The notes: generated from the sequence alone by a model not told the origin. A stretch of DNA of 64,000 bases from Hymenopus coronatus (GCA_030762935.1 CM060899.1:18504501-18568500); one strand, 5' to 3'. Counted from the first letter of the stretch, positions 46,638 through 57,690 are shown. Translations and numbers: made by a program.

Positions 46638-47140
46638 AAACCTAACTTTCTAAATACAACTTCGCAGTTCTTGGAAGCTCACACATGAAGGAAATATTTT
46701 AGGATGCCAATGCTGCGAGAGGTTAAAGTGGAATTTTCTCTTCAAAATATAAAAATACCTATTCTCTAACACTAACAGTTTCAAAGTTATTAATTTTTTA
46801 CAGTTGAAACTCATTTAAACGTTATTTAAATTTTTTGCACCTATACGCTAAAATTTTAGGGACCAGTCGTTCTCCATTATAATTTTGCTCAATTATACGT
46901 TTTCTCAGTAATGCGTCACTTTTTCTGATCCCCATTCACAAAATGTATCCTTTTATAGGTTTTTAAAAAACTTATGGTGGTATGCTTGCGGTTTTCATTG
47001 ATGCTTATCGTTTCACTGTCGTCATATCGTTCCAACAGTCACTTATCGTTTCAATTCGAGTTACGAACAGAAGAAACATGGTTGAATATCAACCAGCGAC
47101 CTCAATGAAGGTTATACCAAAATGACCGGGGACCCTAAAT
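46638..47140. other. AT-rich low-copy region
   Basis: Nothing was firmly recognised. It lies between a CA-core copy and an RT fragment and may include decayed retrotransposon sequence. Confidence 0.4.
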
Positions 47141-47387
47141 ATGTATACGCAATTAATACATGGAAATGGAGAACATTATGAAACTGCCAGTTCGACTCCC
47201 CTTAACCCAAGTGGTAAGATTTGTAATAAGATGACACAAATATTGACTTATGCAGATATTGTCCTAATTTGCAGAACACTGCTAGAACTACTGCTAAGGT
47301 GTTCTCAATTACAGTTGGAAGAAGCTAAGCTTGGACTCGGGGTGAACACGAATAAAACAAAATATATGATTGTATCTAGAGATAAAA
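47141..47387 (+). pseudogene. Non-LTR reverse transcriptase fragment (YADD region)
   Basis: The frame reads NKMTQILTYADIVLICRTLL, then SQLQLEEAKLGLGVNTNKTK and YMIVSRDKN. This matches the catalytic 'YADDIvLi.rs...' motif and the following helix; here the second Asp is missing (YADI), probably a codon deletion. It stops exactly where a CA-core element begins and resumes beyond it at 48169. Confidence 0.85.
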
Positions 47388-48168
47388 ATCTGATGTGTTC
47401 CATTCACATGACTTTCTCTACATCTCTGTAACAAATTATTGTTAAAAAGCTTATGCTTCTATTTACTTCATGCTAATCGAGAACAAAATTAGCAGAAATA
47501 GTCTTATTACTTGCTTGCTTGTAAGTAGAAGTGAAATAAGGGAGTACCATAGGTTAAAGTGATAGTCAAAAGCTGGTTGCTATGTGAATGAGATTCCTTT
47601 GTTTGTATAGACAGGAGCGTACAAATTCCTGTATGAAAAAAGTATAAGTTTTCAAAGCTGAAAATAATAACAAGAAATATCTCAAAACTGATCAACTCCA
47701 CGAAAAAAGTGTTTATGACATAAATTGTGTGATTTATCGTCATGTACATTCTTTTTATAGTAAGTTTTTTTCTATCTCTTGCGGTTTACCAGTTATGCAA
47801 AATTTAATAAAAATCATCTAGAATAAAGGGGTCACTTAAGGCTGTTCCCCTTAAAATTCAAGATATATATTTTATTTGGCACGTAAATATCTTAAATATA
47901 AGAAATTATAATCAAAATCATTAGAATCATGTTTAAGAAAATCAAAATTTTCAAATTTTTTTCCATGTAAAGGGTAATTTGTGGTGGGGGATGTTCTTGA
48001 AAATCTTCGTGTCCATCCTTGGAAGATGCCAATACAAAGTTTGGTTTTTAACGTTATTTTCTTTTCAGGGATCTCAAAGCATATATTTCCGGTGAAACCT
48101 CATTTTTGGATGCAATACAGTACCTTCTCTATACACTATGTACATAGTATATGTAGAGAAAGTAAAAC
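47388..48168 (+). mobile_element. CA-core element inserted in a reverse transcriptase, no CA tract
   Basis: It starts AAAAATCTGATGTGTTCC and ends GTATATGTAGAGAAAGTAA, with both ends intact. The core has been lost by a deletion between the middle and right bodies (about 48050-48067). The insertion site in a readable pseudogene makes this copy valuable for defining ends. Confidence 0.92.
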
Positions 48169-48375
48169 TATATGAGCTAACAGTGGTAATGCATTAATAC
48201 AGGATTGTGATTTCGATAGGGTTCGGAGCTTCAAATACTTGGGTTAAATAATAACAGAAAATAGTACATTGGGGGAAGAAGGTAAAGAAAGATTACAAAT
48301 GGAAAATAGATAATATTGGGTCATGCTTTTACTTTTGAAATCTAAAGACATTTCCAGAAAGAGGAAAAAAGAATG
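48169..48375 (+). pseudogene. Non-LTR reverse transcriptase fragment (thumb region)
   Basis: FDRVRSFKYLG, then IITENSTLGEEGKERLQMEN, then LLLKSKDISRKRKK match the 'F.yLGs.it.d....eEik.Ri..g...y..L...lkSk.lsr.tK' segment that follows YADD in these elements. It carries stops after YLG and after ENR. It continues the fragment ending at 47387. Confidence 0.82.
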
Positions 48376-48950
48376 CAGCACTAAGATTTTCAAGAAAATC
48401 CCCCACCCCAAACTACCTTTTACATGGAAATTTTTTAAGAAATTTTGATTTTCTTAAAAATGGCTCCAACAATTGTTTTTAAAATATCGTATATAAAAGA
48501 TATGTGTCTGAAAAATAAAATATACATTTTGAATTTTCTAGGATCAGCCTCTAAAGACCTCTTTATTCTAGATGATTTTTATTAAACTTTTCAAAACTGG
48601 TAAACCGTAAGAGATAGACAAACACTCATTGCACAAACATTTTAGATATCGATAAAACACACAGTTTTTGCCATATATAAATGTTTCGTGGAGTTGGCCG
48701 TTTTCGAGATATTCCTTGTTATTCATTTTAATTTTAAAATACGCAAAGGAGCGGATTGCAGTCACATAGCAACCACTTTTTAAAACATTTGACTGTCGGT
48801 TCAGCATAGTGCATTCCGTTATTTCGTTTCTACTTATAAAGGAATATAGGAATACGACCGTTTATGCTAAATAGAAGAATATCCTTACTAGCCATAATTT
48901 GTTACGGAAATGTAGAGAAAGTCATGTGAATGGGGCACATGAGATTTTTA
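48376..48950 (-). mobile_element. CA-core element, palindrome side missing
   Basis: It starts in the middle body (CTAAGATTTTCAAGAAAATC) and ends with a hairpin variant, CATGTGAATGGGGCACATGA, whose stem is extended to a perfect 6 bp. Confidence 0.83.
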
Positions 48951-49015
48951 AGAATAGTTTGTATCCAGTACAGCTAGAGAAAGTCATGTGAACGGAACAT
49001 ATAAGATTGTTCTAA
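48951..49015 (-). mobile_element. CA-core hairpin-end scrap
   Basis: An isolated extra hairpin end, AGAGAAAGTCATGTGAACGG, follows directly after the previous copy. Confidence 0.75.
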
Positions 49016-49352
49016 ATTTATTTTAAGCCAGAATCTGGGGAGTTAAAATTTTTCATCGTAAGATCCGTTTGATGTATAATTTGTGAACAGGTGAGCTTTC
49101 TCTCGTGCTAATGCAAGGCAAGCTGTTCGTTATGAACACATAACGTATTCAAATAATTGGTTTGCAATATTATCCGAAAAATGTCAGTGAAAGTCGACTC
49201 CCTTTAGCAACGAAAATACCGTTAATTAGCGATTTTATCTAACAAATCTACACGGGCTTAAAACAATTAAAACACAAGCTGCAAATTACTTTCAATTACA
49301 GATGATTGCCAATAACTATGTAACGTAATACTCAGAGCAAAAGGCCGTATAT
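49016..49352. other. Low-copy region, nothing recognised
   Basis: No repeats or coding matches were seen. Confidence 0.4.
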
Positions 49353-50211
49353 TTTTACTTTCTCTTCACGTATTATGTACATCGTGTATAGAGAAAGTAT
49401 TGTAATGCACCAAAAATTCGGTACCGAGATTTCGCCTGAAATACATGTTTTGGGTCCCCCTGAATCTAAAAAAGAATTTTTAGAAAAATATCCGTGTGTG
49501 TGTTTGTGTGTATGTGTGTGTATGTGCCTGTGGGCAACATAGCTCAAAAACGAAAAACCAGTTAAATACCAAACCTTGGTTTTTAAGTTTGGTATCTTCC
49601 AAGGATTTGACACGAATATTTTCAAGAAAATACCCCTACCCCAAACTACGCCTTACGTGGAACTTTTTTTAGAAAATTTTGATTTTCTCAAATGGCTGTA
49701 ACAGTTTCGATTAAAATCTCTTATATTAAAGATATTTACCTGACAATTAAATGTATATGTAGAATTATGTGGGAATAACCTCTGATGACTATTTTATTCT
49801 GGATTAATTTTATGTAATTTTGCATAATCACTAATCTGCAAGAGATGGACAAAATCTTACCACACAAAAATGTAGAGCACCTTAAAGCACACAATTTATA
49901 TTATATATATATTTTCGTGGAGTTTATCGTTCTTGAGATATTCTTTATTTCTAATTTCAGTTTTAAAACCTTATGCTTTTCTCATACAGGAATTTGTCAA
50001 CTCTTATCCCTACAAACAAATGAACATCAGTCACATAGCAACCAGCTTTTAACTATCACTTTAACCTATTTTACACCCTTGTTTCGCTTCTACTTAAAAG
50101 GAAGCAAACAATGAGACGATTTCTGCATATGTTTTCTTGATTAGAATGAAGTAAATAGAATACTTTGTCAAAATGTAGAGAAAGTCAAGTGAATGGAACA
50201 CATCAGCTTTT
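49353..50211 (-). mobile_element. CA-core element, full length, subtype A
   Basis: Starts TTTTACTTTCTCTTCACG. The palindrome has one mismatch, the GT core is at 49493-49527, and the hairpin end runs directly into the next copy at 50211. First unit of a two-copy head-to-tail array. Confidence 0.9.
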
Positions 50212-51080
50212 TCTTTCTCTATACGTACTATGTACATAGTGTATAGAGAATGTATTGCACTCCACCAAAAAACTCGATACAGAGATTTCACCGGAAATAT
50301 ATGTTTTAGGGTTCCCTGTTTCCAAAAAAAGTATTTTCAGAGAAAGGTCCGTGTGTGTGTGTGTGTGTGTGTGTCTGTGTGTCCGTGTGTCTGAACACGA
50401 TAACTCAAAAACGTAAAGTCAGTAAAATACCAAAATTGGTATTTCAGTTTAGTATCTTCCAGTGATGCGACATGAAGATTTTGAGATAAATCCCCCCACT
50501 CCCAACTACGCTTTTCATGGAACTTTTTTTAGAAAATTATGATTTTCTAAAAAATGGTTCTAACGATTTTGATTAAAATGTCGTATATTAAAGATATTTA
50601 CCTGACAAATAAAATGTATATTTTGAATTTTCTGGGGATAACCTCTAAATATTACTTTAATATGGGTCAATTTTACGGAATTTTGCATATCTGCTAAACC
50701 GTAACAGATGGACAAAAACTTACCACACAACCAATGTAGAGCACCTTAAAACACACAATTTATGTTATATACCTTTTTTCGTGGTGTTGATCGTTTTTTA
50801 GATATTCCTTGTTTTTGATTTCAGTTATAAAAACTAATGATTTTCTCATACAGGACTTTGTGAACTCCTGTCCATACAAACAAAGGAACTCAGTAGCAGA
50901 GAAACCAGCTTTTGACTATCACTTTAACCTACGATACTCCCTTATTTTGCTTCTACTAACAAGGAAGCAAGTAATGAGATTATTTCTGCTAATTTTTGCT
51001 CCATTAGATGAAGTAAATAGAATAATTTGTTGCAGGATATAGAGAAAGTCATGAGGATGGAACACATCAGATTTTTATGT
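50212..51080 (-). mobile_element. CA-core element, full length, second in array
   Basis: Palindrome CTATGTACATAGTGTATAG at 50229-50247, GT core about 50350-50390, hairpin end at 51038-51076. It shares the junction T-run with the previous unit. Confidence 0.9.
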
Positions 51081-51114
51081 TTAAAACCTTTAAACAAATG
51101 AATTAAAGGGAAGA

Positions 51115-51216
51115 AACCTTGTGTGCTTCATTCATATGACTTAAAAGCTTATTCTTCTATCTACTTCGTACTAATAGGGACAAACATTAGCAGAAATTGC
51201 TTCCTTGTAAGTAGTG
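51115..51216 (+). mobile_element. CA-core scrap, hairpin end and left body
   Basis: CTTGTGTGCTTCATTCATATG to GCTTCCTTGTAAGTAG is a diverged hairpin end and left body, cut by the next segment. Confidence 0.7.
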
Positions 51217-51415
51217 AAAATCAGAATGAATTTTCCTGGCTTTTTGGCCGTGGTGTAGTGGACTATGAAGCACTGTTTCGCCTGTCTCTCCGTCGGGCAT
51301 CCTCCGAGGTCAAATATCTTTGTCTGGAGTTGTTATGTGCTTCATTATCTACGTGGCCCGGAAAATTCATTCCATTTGCGAAAAGCTGGACGGGAAAGTC
51401 TTGGCATGCAATTAA
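51217..51415 (-). mobile_element. Element end with hammerhead-like core, copy 2
   Basis: The minus strand shows GACCTCGGAGGATGCCCG...CAGGCGAAACAGTG, then CACCACGGCC and AAAAGCCAGGAAAATTC. It is the same block order as at 32655-32796, but with CGGAGGA in place of CTGATGA, so this copy has lost the core motif. Confidence 0.4.
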
Positions 51416-52301
51416 AGAAAAAAATCTGCTGTGATACACTTACATGGCTTTCTCTGCATCTCTGCAACAATTTATTGTTAAAAAGCTTATGATTCCAATT
51501 ACTTTATGCTAATCGAGAAAAAAATAGCAGAAATAGTCGTATTACTTGCTTCCTTGTAAGTAAAACCTAAATAATGGAGTACCATAGGTAAAAGTGATAG
51601 TCAAAAGCTGGTGGCTATGTGACTTTAGTTTCATTGTTTGTATGAACAGGAGCTGACAAATTTCTGTATGAGAAAATATAAGTGTTTTAAAGCTGAAACC
51701 AGAAACAAGGAATGTCTCAAAATTGATCAACTCCACAAAAAAATTGTATAAAATAAATTGTGTGTTTAAATGTGCTCTACATTTTTTGTGTGGTAAGTTG
51801 CTGTTTATCTCTTACGGTTCAGTAGTTATGCAAAATTCTGTAAAATTCATCCAGAATAAAGTAGTCTTCAGAGGTTATTCAAGATATACATTTTATTTGT
51901 CAGATAAATATCTTTTATATGTAATATTTTATCAAAATCGTTAGGGCCATTTTTTAGAAAATCAAAATGTTAAAAAAAAAGTTCCATATAAAGGGTAGTT
52001 GGGGGTGGGGGATTTTCTTGAATATCTTCGTGTCACATTCTTGGAAGCTACCAAACTTAAATACCATATTTGGTATTTGACGGTCTTTTCGTTTTTGAGC
52101 TATGCTGCCCACACACACTCACACACACACACAAACACACTCAGACAGACACACACGGACATTTTTCTAAAAAATGCTTTTTTTGGATTCAGGGGAGCCC
52201 AAAACATGTATTTCCGGTGACATCTCAGTATCGAATTTTTGGGCGCATTTCAATGCCTTCTCTATACACTAGGTACATAATACGTGTAGAGAAAGTAAAA
52301 A
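51416..52301 (+). mobile_element. CA-core element, full length, first of three in a row
   Basis: Starts AAAAATCTGCTGTGATAC. A CA core with interruptions lies at 52111-52157. It ends ACTAGGTACATAATACGTG and GTAGAGAAAGTAA at 52286-52299. The next unit follows immediately. Confidence 0.9.
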
Positions 52302-53064
52302 TATGATGTGTTACTTCGTTCCTTGTTAGTAGAAGGGAACTAAAGGAATACGCAATGCTAATGTGACAGTCAAATGTTTTAAAAGCTATCGTTATGCGAT
52401 TGTCATTGCAAATCGCTTATTTGCTTGGCCAGCCATAGAACAAAAGAAAAACGGATACTTCCCGTCTGAGAAAAGTATATGCAGTTTACAATTGAAACTA
52501 ATAAGAAATAATATTTCAGAAACGGCTATCTTTTCAATAAAATGCAAAGGACATAAACTGTGTGTTTTGACGAGATCTATATTTTCTGTTTAGTATGTTT
52601 TTGTCTATCTCTTACGATTTACCAGTTACGCAAAATTAAATAAATGTCGTCCAGAATAAAGAAGTCTTCAAAGGCTATTCCTATAAAATGTAGGATATAC
52701 ATTTTGTTAGTCATGTAAATATCTTAAATATAAGAGATTTTAATCAAAATTGCTAGAGCCATTTTTGAGAAAATGAAATTTTTCGAACATGTTTCTACGT
52801 AAAAGGCAGCTTGTGGTAGGGGGTTTATCTTGAAAATCTTCGACTCGCATCCTTGGAAGACATTGAACTTAAATATCAAATTTGGTCTTTTATTTTTTGA
52901 GCTATGCTGCCCACAGGCACACATGGACCTTTTTCTAAAAATGTTTTTTTCGGAATCAGGAGTCTCCAAAACATATATTGCCTGTGAAATCTCGACATCA
53001 AATTTTTGAGTGGAATACAATATATTATCTTTATACAATGAATATAGTATGTGTAAAGAAACTA
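52302..53064 (+). mobile_element. CA-core element, subtype B, second of three
   Basis: Its hairpin end is reduced (AATATGATGTGTTAC) and the left body is B type (GCTTGGCCAGCCATAGAAC). The core is almost absent. The palindrome end is degraded (ACAATGAATATAGTATGTG). Different subtypes sit in tandem, so this is not simple unit amplification. Confidence 0.87.
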
Positions 53065-53929
53065 AAAAATCTGGCGTGTTCCATTCACATGACTTTCTCT
53101 ACATCCCTGCAACAAATTATTGTTAAAAAGCTTATTCTTCTATTTACTTCATGCTAATTGAAAAAAAAAAATAGCAGGAACAGTCTTATTCCTTGCTTAC
53201 TTGCAAGTAGAAGCGAAATAAGGGAGTACCATAGGTTAAAAGGATAGTCAAAAGCTGGTTGCTGTGTGATTCAAGTTCTTTTGTTTGTATGGATAGGTGT
53301 TGACACATTCCTGTATGAAAAAAGTAAAGTTCTTTTAAAGCTGAAACCAAAATCAAGGAATATCTAAAAAAAACGATTAACTCTACGAAACAAATGTATA
53401 TAACTTAAATTGTGTGTTTTAACGTACTCTAAATTTTTTGTGTGGTAAATTTTTCTCCATCTCTTACGGTTTAGCAGTTATGCAAAATTCCATAAAATTC
53501 ATCCAGAATAAAGTAGTCTTCTGAGGCTATTCTCAGAAAATTAAAGATTTGCATTTTATTTGTCAGGTAAATATCTTTAATATACGATATTCTAATCAAA
53601 ATATTTGAAAAGATAAAAATTTTCGAAAAAAGTTCTATGTAAAGGATAGTTTGGGGTGGGAAGGGTTTCCTCAAAATCTTCGTGTCGCATCCCTGGAAGA
53701 TACTAAACTTAAATACCAAGTTTGATATTTTACCGACATTTCGTTTTTGAGTTATCGTGTTCACGGGCACAACGACATACACACGGACCTTTTTCTGAAT
53801 ATACTTTTTTTGGTTACAGGGGAGCCTAAAACATACATTTCCGGTGAAATCTCGGTATTGAAATTTCTGGTCGAATGTAATACCTTCTCTATATGCTATA
53901 TACATAGTACGTATAGAGAAAGTAAAAAG
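53065..53929 (+). mobile_element. CA-core element, full length, third of three
   Basis: The hairpin end AAAATCTGGCGTGTTCC is followed by the A-type left body and a minimal core at 53764-53778. The right body and palindrome end are nearly intact (GTACGTATAGAGAAAGTAA at 53907-53925). A good consensus copy without microsatellite expansion. Confidence 0.9.
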
Positions 53930-53997
53930 GAACACAAGAACATAAAATGGCAATAATAGTTATTTATGATGTAAGAGTGTAAAGTTATGGTGATTGG

Positions 53998-54048
53998 TTC
54001 TCGCATGGTTGAGACTCGACTGCGTCTCGTTTCACAACCATGCGAGAA
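53998..54048. repeat. Strong inverted repeat (two-level hairpin)
   Basis: TTCTCGCATGGTTG at 53998-54011 pairs perfectly with CAACCATGCGAGAA at 54035-54048. Within the loop GAGAC (54011-54015) and GTCTC (54024-54028) can also pair. It may be the remnant of a terminal repeat or a cruciform-forming site; the role is unknown. Confidence 0.85.
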
Positions 54049-54169
54049 TGATCGCGTCGACGCGACTTGCCACATGCCTGCCCATGAGCATTGCTCCAAT
54101 TTGAGATCTGTAATATTGCTTCACCGTACGGCGCGTTACGCTGTTGTATCCTTCGGTTGAGGTACGTGA

Positions 54170-54706
54170 ATACAATGGACGAACACCATTACCTACTTGG
54201 GGGTGAACCTTGACAGGGACGTCACTTTTGGGGAGCACATCAGGGAGCTGATGTGTCGCGGCTACGGGGCTACGGCCTCCTTGTACCCGATGCTGAAGTC
54301 CACGATGCCAGTTCCCCTTAAGTTGCGCCTTTTGAGGGCTCTCATAGTCCCCCTGTTAATCTACGCCTGTGAGATCTGGGACATGGCGGCAGACTCCAGT
54401 CTGCTGTTGCTTCAGTGGGTACAGAATAAATGTCTCCAGGTTATCTATTCTGTGCCTCGTGGCTTTTCTACGAGACTCCTGCACGAAGCCTCTGGTCTAC
54501 CATACCTGGAGGACGAGATTAGGCGTCGGGCAACAAAATTCAACGAAGGGTTACCATTCCATCAGAGCGCTCTCGTTAGGTCTCTTGGCTTGCGGGCATC
54601 CCCGGTAACGAAGGAGCACCTCCAACAGCTGCTACGCCTTAGCTCCTTACAATCCTTCAAGAGTTGCTTGGATTCAAAATTAAAACCTCAAAACAAACAT
54701 TTTGAA
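54170..54706 (+). pseudogene. Jockey-clade non-LTR reverse transcriptase, C-terminal part
   Basis: From about 54170 the frame reads NTITYLGVNLDRDVTFGEHI, then RLLRALIVPLLIYACEIWDM, LLQWVQNKCLQVIYSVPRGF and LHEASGLPYLEDEIRRRATK. It follows the jockey order: 'YLGv.lD..LtfG.Hi', 'Y.alirPvltYa...W', 'LQ..QNkcLR', 'lh.dlgiptleeEi'. The catalytic fingers and palm are upstream and missing. This 170-codon frame is the longest credible element coding remnant here. It is 5' truncated, as usual for such insertions. Confidence 0.9.
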
Positions 54707-54984
54707 TAAACTCACACCAGCGGTGCACAAGGGCCGTTACACCATGATAGGCAACCGTCGAGGGGCAACACTTGCCTCCTCCCGTCACTCCACAACACCA
54801 ACTCTCACCCGCCATCCTGCAAACCCCACAATCCCGTCAGTACGTGGTTAAGTTCTCTCCGAGAACAGGGACACGATTATCACACCTCGGGCTGCCCTCA
54901 GCCTGCCAATTGCTCTGGCGTTACGCTGTAGGAACTCATATACAAGCACCCGAACTAACAAAGAAAGCATTTTGGGGGAAAACA
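54707..54984 (+). other. GC-richer tail after the jockey remnant
   Basis: It follows the RT stop without interruption and may be its 3' untranslated region. No poly-A tail was identified. Its open frames are Pro/Ser-rich and unrecognised. Confidence 0.45.
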
Positions 54985-56410
54985 TGTTTATTTCTCTATA
55001 TTATCTCCTTTCAGTTCGATAAACTTTGCCCAGCGATGTTCAATAGCTTCGATACCCTGTTTATAGTGAGAACTATCGAAGTCTGCAAAATAGCCATCAA
55101 CTGCAGACTCCACCTCTTCATTGTAGGCAAACATCTACTACCAAGTCATTTCTTCAAGTATGGAAACAGAAGACAATCAGAGCTGGCTAAATCTAGCAAA
55201 TAGGGGAGCGTGAGGAAGCAATTCATACTTTAACACATTCATTTTGGGAATGCCGATAGTGAACGTGTGAACTGGTGCATTGTCTTGATGAAACTTTTTC
55301 GCTAAATGCGGCCGTTTTTGCTCGATTTCATCACTCATGCATTATAAAAAGTTTGCATAATATTCGTCATTGATTTCTTTTCCTTTTTTATATAATCAAT
55401 GAAAATTACATGGCCCTGCCTGCAGATAGAACTGTCATCGCCTTCTTTGGAGCCGATTCCCCCCTTCTAATCCACTATTTTGATTGTTCCTTCATCTCAG
55501 GTGTGAAGTGAAGATCCATTGCTATGACTTTACGCAAAAACTCAGCTTCGTTGCAGTTAAACATTGCCAAACACTCGACTGAAACATCCTCACGACGCTG
55601 TTTTTGTTCTATTGTTGAGCAAACGCTGCACCCACCTTGAATACAGCTTTCTCATATCCAAATATTCAGTCAATATGCGAGGTACAGAACTTTTTGTAAT
55701 GTCTGCAATGTCTGCTAGCTCGCGCTCTTTTAGTCGAAGGTCATCTAATACCATTTGGTGGATTTTCTTTAGACTTCCTGGACTGGTAACCTCAATTATT
55801 TGACCACTGCGATGTTCGTCTTGGCAGCTCGTACGGCCGCGCTTAAACTCTGCAACCCATTATTTCATTGTTGTAAACTTTTTTTTTTTGGTAGTGTTTA
55901 ACGCCCGCTTTAATTACTTATGGCACCGCAGGCGGTGACACTGATGATACATGAATGATGAAGCACCGGTGGAATGCAATAGCGGGGGAAACCGGAGTAC
56001 CCGGAGAAAACCCGCCCCAGCGCCGCTTTGTCCACCACAATATCTCACATGCGGTTGCTTGGAATCGAACCCCGGCAAGTGAGAGACAAGTGGTCTAACC
56101 ACTCGGCCACAGCGCGGCCACTGTTGCAAACGATGAAGCAATCTTCCCCAAAGTAGAATCTAGCTCATGTTTAATATATCGGACTAAGACCTTTCAAATA
56201 AAATTATTGTATTACATAACGATGACCAGTTTTATCCATGTTTACAAATTCGCTGAGAACACCCACTAATAATGGCTGCCAAACAAATGCTAAACAATGT
56301 AAAATGTCAAATTTCAAACTTAAGCTTTCTAAATTTGGTACTTTTACCATTGTTGGTTTTTGAAACAACAACCGCTATCTATATGTCTGGTCGGGTACTC
56401 CTGGGACAGC
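54985..56410 (-). mobile_element. Degenerate mariner element split by a SINE
   Basis: It is the same subfamily as 34325-35474. Both share the C-terminal stretch GIEAIEHRWAKF (reverse of 55020-55060), the HTH region near 56170-56200, and the end AACCGCTATCTATATGTC. Its left end is not resolved. An inserted SINE lies at 55879-56118. Confidence 0.82.
55879..56118 (-). mobile_element. tRNA-Leu/Ser-type SINE with poly-A and target duplication
   Basis: CATTGTTGTAAAC (55866-55878) and CACTGTTGCAAAC (56119-56131) flank it. On the minus strand the head is TGTGGCCGAGTGGTTAGACC (A-box) and GGTTCGATTCC (B-box). The body includes GGTTTTCTCCGGGTACTCCG, followed by GGCGTTAAACACTACC and a poly-A tail (T-run 55879-55889). 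A second member is at 61728-61925. Confidence 0.92.
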
Positions 56411-56448
56411 CCTAGTATCAACTGACTAATATTTGCAGAAAAGTGTTC

Positions 56449-56763
56449 AAATGGAAATAATAGTTATTTATGATGTAAGAGCGTAAAGTCGTGGTTTTTT
56501 ATTCGAGCGGGAAAATTGTGAAATCCAGCGCAGCCATGTTTTTCATCGAGAATTTTCTGATATGAAAGAAAAGCAACGAAAGATGAAATAAATTTGAGGT
56601 TAAGTTTGGGTCATTCACCAACGGTTATAGTTCGTTATTTATTTCGCGTCTTTAGGATAGGATGTAGGTTTGCTTTATGGTTGCCAGATGCGATGACACT
56701 ATGGTTATAGCAGGCCGTGACAAACAAAGCAATATTATTGTTTGGATAGGCAGAATAAGGCTG
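56449..56763. other. Low-copy region starting with a direct repeat
   Basis: Positions 56449-56494 repeat 53946-53991 in the same direction (GTTATTTATGATGTAAGAG core). The rest is unrecognised. Confidence 0.5.
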
Positions 56764-57510
56764 AAAAATCTGATGTGTTCCATTCACATGACTTTCTTCA
56801 CATCTCTGCAACAAATTGTTGTTAAAAAGCTTATGCTTCTATTTACTTCATGCTTACTGAGAAAAAATTAGCAGAAATAGTCTTATTACTTGCTTCCTTG
56901 TAAGTAGAAGCGAAATAAGGGAGTACTATAGGTTAAAGTGATAGACAAAAGCTGGTTGCTATGTCACTGAAGTTCCTTTGTTTGTATGGACAGGAGTTGA
57001 CAAATTCCTGTATGAGAAAAGTATAAGTTTTTCAAAGCTGAAACCACAAAAAAGGGAATATCAAAAACGATCAACTCCATGAAAAAAAAAATGTATATAA
57101 CATAAATTCTGTGTTTTAACGTGCTCTACATTCTTTGTGTGTTAAGATTTTTTCCATCTCTTACGGTTTAGCAGTTATGCAAAATTCCGTAAAATTCGTC
57201 CAGAATAAAGTCGTCTTCAGAGGCTATTCCCAGAAAATTCAAGATATACATTTTATTTGTCAGATAAATATCTTTAATACACGATATTTTAATCAAAATC
57301 GTTAGAGCTATTTTTGAGAAAATCAAAATTTTCAAAAAAAGTTCCATGTAAAGGGTACACACGCACATTTTTTTAAAAATGCTTTTTTTTTTTTATTCAG
57401 GAGAACCCAAAACATGTATTTTCGGTGAAATCTCGGTATCGAATTTTTTGGTGCATTACAAAAGTTTCTCTATACACTATGTACATAGTACGTGTAGAGA
57501 AAGTAAAAAT
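56764..57510 (+). mobile_element. CA-core element with core-region deletion, subtype A
   Basis: Hairpin end at 56765 and left body intact. The block from the G-rich stretch to the core is deleted at 57355. A T-run lies at 57386-57396. The palindrome CTATACACTATGTACATAG is complete at 57471-57489. Confidence 0.9.
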
Positions 57511-57657
57511 AGAATGTAGCAATACAAGGAGATATGAAATATATGATATGGTCATCAAGTTGCAGTGATTTTGGTACAAATATAAGTGAAATGGGATCGT
57601 AGGAATATTATTTTTGTGCAATACAGGCTAATCATTGTTATTTTATTCACAAAATAG

Positions 57658-57690
57658 TCTTAGATTAGATTAGATTAGATTAGATTAGAA
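57658..57690. repeat. (TTAGA)n pentanucleotide run
   Basis: About six units of TTAGA. It differs from the insect telomere unit TTAGG. Simple repeat only. Confidence 0.9.

Noticed and set aside
53471..53953. 160-codon minus-strand frame
   Set aside because: It lies entirely inside a CA-core copy. Sister copies carry stops at many points, so no protein is conserved.
54772..55203. 143-codon frame after the jockey remnant
   Set aside because: It crosses from the probable jockey 3' region into an antisense mariner, so it cannot be one real protein.
55879..56118. Possible tRNA gene (A and B boxes on the minus strand)
   Set aside because: The head does not fold into a full tRNA and continues into a SINE body with poly-A and a target duplication. 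The same applies to the heads at 19.3, 21.7, 41.9, 45.0 and 61.7 kb.
57658..57690. Interstitial telomeric repeat
   Set aside because: The unit is TTAGA, not TTAGG, and there are only about six copies.
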